5,548 nucleotides of DNA from Bacteroidota bacterium (GTDB lineage Bacteria > Bacteroidota > Ignavibacteria > UBA10030). Positions within the stretch are counted from its first letter, which is position 1; the number at the start of each line of letters is the position of its first letter. The stretch lies in NCBI GenBank assembly GCA_025455125.1, contig JALONE010000343.1, forward strand, positions 1 through 5,548, read 5' to 3'. The notes beneath the pieces were generated by a model that worked only from the letters and a program-made list of their open reading frames with translations, did not search any database and had not been told where the DNA came from. Position numbers and translations under genes: made by a program. This document shows, in pieces, positions 1-5,548 of this stretch.

Positions 1-133
1 AGACGCCATCTCCGCCGTCGCGAATCATGTAATCGAACCCGAGTTTTCTCTGCCGGCGACGAATGAGGTCATTCTCCTCTCCGTCGAAGCGCTCCGCAAC
101 GCATTGAAATCCCAATCCCATCATACTGCATGA
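1..133 (+). CDS. C-terminal fragment of a gene, probably a molybdenum hydroxylase large subunit
   Basis: An open frame enters from the left edge (first full codon at base 2) and ends at the TGA at 131-133, giving 43 visible residues. The segment AISAVANHV, followed by FSLPATNEVILLSVEAL, resembles the extreme C-terminus of xanthine dehydrogenase / aldehyde oxidase large subunits. In that family an Ala-rich 'AIANAI' helix is followed by a 'LPATPEKVL' strand-helix motif. The complete large subunit later in this window ends in a comparable way (APAIVNAIYNA then IPATLERVL). The usual Pro after PAT is Asn here. The stop overlaps the next start codon in an ATGA tetramer, which argues that the frame is real and co-transcribed. 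The catalytic part lies outside the window, so the family call rests on a short motif; an unrelated protein cannot be excluded. Confidence 0.55.
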   Translation, partial: DAISAVANHVIEPEFSLPATNEVILLSVEALRNALKSQSHHTA

Positions 134-1383
134 GTTACGCTCCTCCTTCGCTGATCCGTGATCTCCAATGTCTTGTCTGCGGTTCGACGTTTGCGAATGG
201 CGATCTCCATACTTGTCCAAACTGCGGACAGGAGGGGATCCTCGATGTGCGATTCGATTATGATGCTGCGCAGAAGGCGTTGACCTCTCGCTCGCTCGCA
301 TCGCGTCCGCATGACCATTGGCGGTATCGAGAGCTCCTGCCGGTCTCGCCGGATGTGCCGCTGCCGCATCTTCATGTCGGATGGACGCCCCTGTACGAGG
401 TGCCAAGACTTGGAAGCGCGATCGGGATCGAGCGCCTGTATTTGAAGGATGACGGACGAAATCCAACAAGTTCGTTCAAGGACCGGGCGAGTTCGGTCGG
501 AGTTCTGAAGGCGGTCGAGTTCGGCTTTCAGACGATCGCCTGTGCTTCGACCGGGAATGCCGCGTCGTCTCTCGCCGGACTTGCCGCAGCGACGGGACTG
601 CGGAGTGTCATCTTCGTTCCACAGCGGGCGCCGGAGCCGAAGATCACACAGCTGCTGATGTTCGGTGCGACCGTGATTCGAGTCCTCGGTTCGTACGAAC
701 AAGCATTTGAGCTGTGTCGACGAGCATGTGCGGAGTTCGGATGGTACGATCGGAACAGCGGAACGAATCCGTTTCTGGTGGAGGGAAAGAAAACCGCAGG
801 ACTAGAGATCGCCGAACAGTTCGGGGCGCGACTCCCCGATTGGGTGGTCGTGTCGGTCGGCGACGGATGCACGATCGGCGGCATCGGAAAAGGGCTGCAG
901 GAGATGGTCCGGCTTGGTTTCATTGATCGAATGCCGAAGCTGTTGGGTGTGCAGGCAGAAGGCGCGCGGCCGCTGATGGATGCCTTTCTCTCCGGAGGGG
1001 CACTCGTGCCGAGCGAGACGAACACCATTGCAGACAGCATCGCGGTTGGAACGCCGAGAAACTGGCGCCGGGCCATACATCAGATACGCGAATCCACCGG
1101 GACGATGATCAGCGTGTCGGACGAGGAGATCCTCGATGCAATGCGAGCCACGGCTCGTCTTGGCGGCGTGTTCGGTGAGCCGGCAGGCGTCGCGGGAGTC
1201 GCTGGCCTGAAGAAAGCAGTCGCGCTCGGCATTGTTGAATCCACATCCTCAGCTGTTGCGGTGATCACGGGGAACGGATTGAAGGACATCCAGACCGCAC
1301 AGAAGGCGGCGGGTGTCGCGCTCGATGTCTCTCCAGAATTTGACGAAGTGAAGAGGCGACTCAACGAGAAAGGGATTCTCTGA
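130..1383 (+). CDS. Threonine-synthase-like PLP-dependent enzyme (fold type II) with N-terminal zinc ribbon
   Basis: A cytosolic protein of 417 residues. A four-cysteine zinc ribbon (C14, C17, C29, C32) opens it, as in many long-form threonine synthases. The PLP-binding lysine is K117 in SSFKDRA. The cofactor/substrate loop STGNAA is at 140-145, the glycine-rich phosphate-binding loop VGDGCTIGGIGKG at about 243-255, GEPAGVAGVAGL at 349-360, and the GNGLKD motif at 381-386. All are hallmarks of the threonine synthase branch of the tryptophan-synthase-beta fold. Threonine synthase converts O-phosphohomoserine to threonine, but no thrA, thrB or hom neighbour is seen. The gene is instead locked into a molybdenum hydroxylase/SsnA operon, so a catabolic lyase role, for example ammonia release from a diaminopropionate-like intermediate as by YgeX/DpaL, is a reasonable inference. 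The ATG at 130 overlaps the previous stop; no clear Shine-Dalgarno precedes it, suggesting translational coupling. Family is confident; reaction is open. Confidence 0.9.
   Translation: MSYAPPSLIRDLQCLVCGSTFANGDLHTCPNCGQEGILDVRFDYDAAQKALTSRSLASRPHDHWRYRELLPVSPDVPLPHLHVGWTPLYEVPRLGSAIGIERLYLKDDGRNPTSSFKDRASSVGVLKAVEFGFQTIACASTGNAASSLAGLAAATGLRSVIFVPQRAPEPKITQLLMFGATVIRVLGSYEQAFELCRRACAEFGWYDRNSGTNPFLVEGKKTAGLEIAEQFGARLPDWVVVSVGDGCTIGGIGKGLQEMVRLGFIDRMPKLLGVQAEGARPLMDAFLSGGALVPSETNTIADSIAVGTPRNWRRAIHQIRESTGTMISVSDEEILDAMRATARLGGVFGEPAGVAGVAGLKKAVALGIVESTSSAVAVITGNGLKDIQTAQKAAGVALDVSPEFDEVKRRLNEKGIL
1370..1375 (+). promoter_or_regulatory. Ribosome-binding site of the ssnA gene
   Basis: AAGGGA lies inside the last codons of the PLP-enzyme gene, 10 nt before the ATG at 1386. 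It is a moderate Shine-Dalgarno match and supports that start. Confidence 0.5.
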
Positions 1384-1385
1384 GC

Positions 1386-2687
1386 ATGGATGCGTTGCTA
1401 AAGAACGCTCGGGCGCTAACACTCTTCCCGCCATCAGTCGCGGATGTCGACATCCGGATCACAGGAGGACTGATCGGTGAAACGGGACATCATCTCCGGC
1501 CAAGACGAGGGGAAGCAGTTCTTGACCTGAGCGGTATGCTGATCATGCCGGGAATGGCCAACGCGCACACGCATCTCTATTCCGCGCTCTCCCGCGGGAT
1601 GCCGTCTCCATCAACTTCGCCGCGCAACTTCGTGGAAATCCTGAAGAAGGTCTGGTGGAAACTCGACGAGGCACTGTTTGACGAAGCCATCCACTATAGT
1701 GGCCTCGTTGGTGCGATCGACGCCGTCCGATTTGGGACGACAACGTTGCTGGACCATCATGCTTCTCCCAATTGCATTCGCGGTTCGCTCGATCTTCTGA
1801 AGGACGCGCTGTCTCACGTCGGAATTCGCGCAGTGCTCTGTTATGAGACCACAGATCGAGGCGGAACAAAGCGGCGCGATCAGGGATTGGAAGAGAACGA
1901 ACGATTTGTGACGGAGAATCCGAACAACCCGCATTTCCGCGGCACGATCGGAGCGCATGCATCATTCACGCTGACCGACGAATCGCTGGACCTCCTCGGC
2001 GAACTCGCATCGATCTACGATTGCGGCGTGCATATCCATGTCGCCGAGGATCAGGCAGATGTTCGGGATGCGCTCAAGCGCCATCGGCTCGGCCGGACGC
2101 GGCGATTGTTCGATCACGGGATCATACGCCGCCGATCCATTCTCGCACATGGCGTTCATTTGGAGAGGTCTGCGTTCGCGACGATCGCATCGTCGGGCGC
2201 CTGGCTCGTTCATAATCCTCGTTCGAACATGAACAATGCGGTTGGCACTGCACCGCTGCGATGGTTCTCGCCTGCGAAGAGCGCGCTCGGAACGGACGGC
2301 TTCCCGGCCGATATGTTTGAGGAAATGAAGTTCGGCTACTTCCGAAATGCGGAATCGCCGCACCGTACGGAGTTCTCTCGTCTTCCGCAGATGCTGCAGA
2401 ACGGACAAGCGATCGTTTCGGAATTCTTCGGCCAGCGATTTGGGCTCATCGCCAAGGGATGTCCTGCCGATCTCATCATGCTGGATTATCATGCACCGAC
2501 ACCACTGACAACGCAGAATGCGCTTGGTCATGCGCTGTTCGGCATTTCCGGCGGACTGGTGCGTCACGCGATGGTGGACGGGGAATGGGTCATGCGCGAC
2601 CGGCGCATCCTGGGGATCGATGAAGAGGAAGTCGCACGGATGGCACAAGCTGTAGCAAAGAAACTTTGGAAGAAACTGAATGGCTGA
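1386..2687 (+). CDS. ssnA: SsnA-type putative aminohydrolase (amidohydrolase superfamily)
   Basis: A protein of 433 residues, close to E. coli SsnA (about 440), belonging to the TrzA/ATZ-like branch of metal-dependent amidohydrolases. The metal and catalytic set is complete: H61 and H63 in NAHTHLY, H218 and E221 in HIHVAED, H255 in LAHG, and D304 in LGTDGF. SsnA-like signatures include SALSRGM (66-72), LDHHASP (122-128), CYETTDR (152-158), HNPRSNMNN (276-284) and DMFEEMKFG (309-317). The C-terminal segment (PADLIMLDY, then a VDGEWVMRD strand at 397-405) completes the composite beta-sandwich. The family is expected to hydrolyse C-N bonds in heterocyclic or amidine substrates and recurs beside molybdenum hydroxylases, including selenium-dependent ones, in purine-degradation clusters; its exact substrate is not settled. 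The start follows the upstream stop by 2 nt, with AAGGGA at 1370-1375. The 3' end overlaps the large-subunit gene by 8 bp. Confidence 0.93.
   Translation: MDALLKNARALTLFPPSVADVDIRITGGLIGETGHHLRPRRGEAVLDLSGMLIMPGMANAHTHLYSALSRGMPSPSTSPRNFVEILKKVWWKLDEALFDEAIHYSGLVGAIDAVRFGTTTLLDHHASPNCIRGSLDLLKDALSHVGIRAVLCYETTDRGGTKRRDQGLEENERFVTENPNNPHFRGTIGAHASFTLTDESLDLLGELASIYDCGVHIHVAEDQADVRDALKRHRLGRTRRLFDHGIIRRRSILAHGVHLERSAFATIASSGAWLVHNPRSNMNNAVGTAPLRWFSPAKSALGTDGFPADMFEEMKFGYFRNAESPHRTEFSRLPQMLQNGQAIVSEFFGQRFGLIAKGCPADLIMLDYHAPTPLTTQNALGHALFGISGGLVRHAMVDGEWVMRDRRILGIDEEEVARMAQAVAKKLWKKLNG
2668..2672 (+). promoter_or_regulatory. Ribosome-binding site of the large-subunit gene
   Basis: GGAAG lies within the final ssnA codons, 7 nt before the ATG at 2680. 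It supports initiation inside the upstream gene and the 8-bp overlap ATGGCTGA. Confidence 0.55.
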
Positions 2688-5049
2688 CACCTTCAAGATC
2701 ATTGGTGAAGCAAAGCGCCGTGTCGACGGCCGGGGAAAGGTGACCGGCAAAGCGAAATTCGCCGAGGACTACAATGTCGCGCATCAATTGTGGGGGACCG
2801 TGGTCCGTTCGAGCCATCCGCATGCGCTTATCAAGCGGATCGACGTCAGCAGAGCCGTCGCGCTTGACGGAGTCGACGCGCTTGACGGAGTCGAGGCGGT
2901 GCTCACGGCGAAAGACATCCCGGGAAGCAAGGTGTTCGGCATCGTTGTCAAGAATCAGCAGATCCTCGCAGAGGATCGCGTCCGCTATCTCGGCGATGGC
3001 ATCGTGCTCATCGCTGCACGAACACGGACGATCGCAGAAACAGCTCGGGAACTCGTGGCGATCGAGTATGAACTTCTTCCAGTTGTGAGTGATCCGGAAG
3101 AAGCGTTGAAACCGGGAGCGCCGGCCATTCATGGCACGACGAACGAGTTTGTCCATCACCACGTTCAGCGCGGAAATCCAGCAAAGGGATTTGCCGAAGC
3201 GGACGTCATCATCGAGAAGAAGTTCCGCACGCAATTCATCGAGCATTCGTACATCGAGCCGGAAGCCGTGCTCGCGGAACCCGCGGAGCAGGGGGGCGTG
3301 AAGATCACCGGCTCGGTCCAGAATCTCTTCTCCAGCCGCCGCTCTGTTGCTGCCGCGCTGAATCTGGACCTCAGTCATGTCCAGATCGTCCAATCGACAC
3401 TCGGCGGTTCGTTCGGCGGGAAGGACGAAGTGATGACCTCCCTCTGCTGTCGGGCGGCATTGCTCGCGATGAAGACGGGACGGCCGGTCAAGATGGTCAA
3501 CACGCGCGAAGAGTCGATGCTCGAAAGCTACAAGCGCCATCCCTATGTGCTCTATTACAAATGGGGAGCGAAGCGGGACGGCAGCATCACGGCGATGGAA
3601 GCGAAGTGCATTGCCGATGGCGGCGCATATGCGTCGATGAGTCCATTTGTGACGTGGCGCTCCGTTGTGCAGGCGACGGGTCCGTACGAGTGTGCGAATG
3701 TTCGCACGGATGTGTACGCCGCGTACACGAACAACAACTACACCGGAGCGATGCGGGGATTCGGCTCGCCGCAGGTCAACTTTGCGATCGAATCGATGAT
3801 GGATGAGCTTGCGGAGCGGGTTGGCATGACTCCGCTTGAGATCCGGTTGAAGAACGGATTCGAGACGGGCTCCGTCACGGCAACCGGACAACGGCTGACG
3901 CACGTTGTGAGTCTGAAAGAAGTTCTCACAAAGACCGCATCCGCGGTAGACTTCGAAACCAAGTGGCGGAAATTCAGAGGTGAACAGTCCAGCGAGGTGA
4001 AGCGGGGGATCGGGCTTGCGTGCAGCTATCGCGGCGTCTCACTCGGCGCCGAAGGAGTCGATGCGGCAGAAACGATCGTCTCCGTCCAGACCGATGGAAG
4101 CGTGATCGTTTCTTCCGGCATCACCGACATGGGACAGGGAGCGCAGACGCAGATGTCCCAGATCGTATCCGAGGTGCTCGGCATCTCGATGGAGCGCATC
4201 CAGTTCCTGAATACGAACACAAACCGTGTGGCGGATTCCGGACCGACCGTCGCTTCTCGCGGGACCGTGATGGGGGGATCGGCCGCAAAGAACGCCGCCG
4301 AATCAGTGCGGACGACTCTTCTGGAAATCGGCGCGCAAATGATGAGTGTTGCGTCTGACGACCTTGATCTGGTTTCCGATTATCTCGTTCGACGCTCCAG
4401 CGGCGAGCGGCTTGCCTCGTTCGCGGAGTTGACCGCAGCCTGCTTCAACGCTGGAAAGCCGATGATCGGCCTTGGTTGGCACAAGTCCCCCAAGACATCG
4501 TGGGACGAGCACGCGGGACAAGGGGAGGCGTACTTCACCTTTGTGTACGGCGCCAACGCGGCCGAGGTCGAGGTGGATACCGGGACAGGCAAGGTTTCGG
4601 TTGTCGATTTCGTTTCTTGTCACGATGTCGGGCGAGCGATCAACCGCGCAATGGTTCAAGGGCAGATGTATGGCGGCGTTGCGATGGGGCTTGGGTACGG
4701 ATTGCTTGAGGAATTCGACTTCGAAGATGGCGTTCCGAAGCAACTCAATTTCGATGAGTATCTCATTCCCACAGCTGTTGATGTTCCCCGGATCAAGGCC
4801 ATCATCGTTGAGAATCCCGATCCGGCAGGACCGTTCGGAGCGAAGTCGGTCGGTGAACCGACGAATGAGCTCGCCGCTCCAGCGATTGTGAATGCGATCT
4901 ACAACGCTACGGGAAAGCGGATCACGGAGATTCCCGCGACCCTTGAACGCGTGTTGCTCGGACATAAACTCACACGGCAGGGGAAGCGAGGATCGGAGCA
5001 GAAAGAGGCCATCGGCGATTCGTGCAAGGTCGGGAGGGAATCGCGATGA
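2680..5049 (+). CDS. Xanthine dehydrogenase family molybdopterin-binding (large) subunit
   Basis: A protein of 789 residues, the usual length for a stand-alone molybdenum cofactor subunit. The N-terminal hammerhead domain (about 12-125) begins with RRVDGRGKVTGKAKFAEDY. Cofactor motifs follow in family order: GGSFGGKDE (242-250), AMRGFGSPQ (357-365), GITDMGQGAQTQ (480-491), ASRGTVMGGSA (525-535) and GAKSVGEP (720-727). E726 matches the universal catalytic glutamate, and R359 matches the substrate-pocket arginine of bovine xanthine oxidase (R880). The enzyme should hydroxylate an N-heterocycle using water and pass electrons through Fe-S and FAD partners. The FAD subunit follows with a 4-bp overlap. 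There is no signal peptide or twin-arginine motif, so it is cytosolic. Oddities are a six-residue tandem duplication at 61-72 and a basic tail (762-789) beyond the family's usual end. Operon context favours a purine-like substrate, but the sequence alone does not name it. Confidence 0.95.
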   Translation: MADTFKIIGEAKRRVDGRGKVTGKAKFAEDYNVAHQLWGTVVRSSHPHALIKRIDVSRAVALDGVDALDGVEAVLTAKDIPGSKVFGIVVKNQQILAEDRVRYLGDGIVLIAARTRTIAETARELVAIEYELLPVVSDPEEALKPGAPAIHGTTNEFVHHHVQRGNPAKGFAEADVIIEKKFRTQFIEHSYIEPEAVLAEPAEQGGVKITGSVQNLFSSRRSVAAALNLDLSHVQIVQSTLGGSFGGKDEVMTSLCCRAALLAMKTGRPVKMVNTREESMLESYKRHPYVLYYKWGAKRDGSITAMEAKCIADGGAYASMSPFVTWRSVVQATGPYECANVRTDVYAAYTNNNYTGAMRGFGSPQVNFAIESMMDELAERVGMTPLEIRLKNGFETGSVTATGQRLTHVVSLKEVLTKTASAVDFETKWRKFRGEQSSEVKRGIGLACSYRGVSLGAEGVDAAETIVSVQTDGSVIVSSGITDMGQGAQTQMSQIVSEVLGISMERIQFLNTNTNRVADSGPTVASRGTVMGGSAAKNAAESVRTTLLEIGAQMMSVASDDLDLVSDYLVRRSSGERLASFAELTAACFNAGKPMIGLGWHKSPKTSWDEHAGQGEAYFTFVYGANAAEVEVDTGTGKVSVVDFVSCHDVGRAINRAMVQGQMYGGVAMGLGYGLLEEFDFEDGVPKQLNFDEYLIPTAVDVPRIKAIIVENPDPAGPFGAKSVGEPTNELAAPAIVNAIYNATGKRITEIPATLERVLLGHKLTRQGKRGSEQKEAIGDSCKVGRESR
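2859..2894 (+). repeat. Perfect 18-bp in-frame tandem duplication
   Basis: The 18-base unit CGCGCTTGACGGAGTCGA occurs at 2859-2876 and again at 2877-2894 without a mismatch. It encodes ALDGVD followed by ALDGVE (residues 61-72 of the large subunit). Relatives usually carry a single 'ALPGVxAVLTAKDIPG' segment here, so one copy looks like a recent insertion. Being a multiple of three, it keeps the frame. Confidence 0.9.
5032..5038 (+). promoter_or_regulatory. Strong ribosome-binding site of the FAD-subunit gene
   Basis: GGGAGGG, 7 nt before the ATG at 5046, is the best Shine-Dalgarno match in the window. It is embedded in the codons for the large subunit's last residues (VGRE) and fixes the start of the FAD subunit. 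Confidence 0.7.
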
Positions 5050-5548
5050 AGCCCTTCGACTACGCCGCGCCGAAGACGATCGAGGAAGCGCTCGCACTCC
5101 TGCACAACCCTGTGCGCATCCTAGCAGGCGGAACAGATCTTCTCATCGAACTGCGCAAACCGCAGTCGACTCCACCTCAGACCGTCGTTGACATCAGCCA
5201 TTTGTCGGTATTGCACGGCATCACGGATGAAGGGGAAACGATCCGCATCGGACCGTTGACGACGCATGCGGAGATCGAACGGTCTGCGTTCATTCAACGT
5301 CATGCAGCAATGCTCTCGTCGTCGGCCGCTAACATCGGATCGCCGCAGATCCGCAATCGCGGGACCGTCGGCGGGAATATCATGAACGCCGCGACATGTG
5401 CGGATACTGTTCCTCCCCTTGTTGCGCTGGATGCAACGGTCACGCTCCGCTCGGATGCAGGTGCGCGCACACTGTCTCTCTCGGAACTCTTCGTGGCGCC
5501 GTACAAGACGGTCGCTCGTTCGGATGAACTCCTGACCGACATTCGATT
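5046..5548 (+). CDS. Xanthine dehydrogenase family FAD-binding subunit (5' part, truncated by window end)
   Basis: This frame starts at the ATG of an ATGA overlap with the large-subunit stop and runs open to the window edge (167 full codons; a complete subunit is usually about 280-300 residues). The N-terminus MKPFDYAAPKTIEEALALL is typical of the CO dehydrogenase/xanthine dehydrogenase medium subunit. The first FAD motif is LAGGTDLL (26-33). The second is ANIGSPQIRNRGTVGGN (95-111), followed by NAATCADTVPPLVAL (114-128), where relatives often read NASPAAD. The protein binds FAD and passes electrons from the Fe-S subunit to NAD+ or another acceptor in a heterotrimer with the preceding gene product. 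A strong ribosome-binding site (GGGAGGG) lies 7 nt upstream of the start. The [2Fe-2S] subunit is not in view and is probably the next gene. Confidence 0.95.
   Translation, partial: MKPFDYAAPKTIEEALALLHNPVRILAGGTDLLIELRKPQSTPPQTVVDISHLSVLHGITDEGETIRIGPLTTHAEIERSAFIQRHAAMLSSSAANIGSPQIRNRGTVGGNIMNAATCADTVPPLVALDATVTLRSDAGARTLSLSELFVAPYKTVARSDELLTDIR

Noticed and set aside
1381..1390. Promoter or terminator between the PLP enzyme and ssnA
   Set aside because: The gap is 2 nt, with no hairpin plus T-run and no room for a promoter outside coding sequence.
1962..2750. Open frame of 262 codons on the - strand
   Set aside because: It lies opposite the metal-binding half of ssnA and has no motif; a shadow.
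2680..2760. Twin-arginine or Sec export signal on the large subunit
   Set aside because: The N-terminus MADTFKIIGEAKRRVDG is hydrophilic, with no hydrophobic core; its RR belongs to the conserved hammerhead start of the family.
2590..3903. Long open frame on the - strand (437 codons) antisense to ssnA and the large-subunit gene
   Set aside because: Its product is Arg/His-rich with no recognisable motif, and it lies opposite strongly motif-supported genes. It is a codon-bias shadow.
2680..5049. Possible selenoprotein, given the known link of SsnA neighbourhoods to selenium
   Set aside because: There is no in-frame internal TGA in any gene here. In selenium-dependent Mo hydroxylases the selenium is a labile cofactor ligand, not selenocysteine, so the sequence cannot show it; the marker genes (yqeB, yqeC, selD) are not in the window.
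4303..5097. Open frame of 264 codons on the - strand
   Set aside because: Composition is Arg/Leu/Ser-rich without a domain, and it overlaps the conserved catalytic end of the large subunit and the start of the FAD subunit.

Overview
The window is a bacterial catabolic operon fragment. It is fully coding, all genes are on the + strand, and base composition is moderately GC-rich by eye. Five reading frames follow each other almost without gaps: the 3' end of one gene (to 133), a threonine-synthase-like PLP enzyme (130-1383), an SsnA-type amidohydrolase (1386-2687), the molybdopterin-binding large subunit of a xanthine-dehydrogenase-family hydroxylase (2680-5049), and the start of its FAD subunit (5046 to the window end). 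The junctions are a 4-bp ATGA overlap, a 2-nt gap, an 8-bp overlap and another 4-bp ATGA overlap, so a single transcript with translational coupling is very likely. No promoter, terminator, RNA gene, mobile element or CRISPR array is visible, and no stretch longer than 2 nt is non-coding.

The cluster most resembles the SsnA / xanthine-dehydrogenase neighbourhoods of purine- or uric-acid-degrading bacteria, such as the E. coli ygeWXY-hydA-ssnA-ygfK-xdhD region and related anaerobe clusters. There, molybdenum hydroxylases act on the purine ring, hydrolases open it, and a PLP-dependent ammonia-lyase (YgeX/DpaL) handles an amino-acid-like fragment. Here a zinc-ribbon threonine-synthase homologue sits where such a lyase might be expected. 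The gene ending at 133 looks, from its 43 visible residues, like the C-terminus of a second molybdenum hydroxylase large subunit. The working model, which is inference, is a heterocycle (probably purine-type) degradation operon with two Mo hydroxylases, an SsnA hydrolase and an unusual PLP lyase. The iron-sulfur subunit of the second hydroxylase is not in view and is expected just downstream.

The sequence does not fix the taxon. Dense polycistronic packing and purine-rich ribosome-binding sites indicate a bacterium. The most concrete local oddity is a perfect 18-bp in-frame tandem duplication in the large-subunit gene, which adds six residues near its N-terminus.
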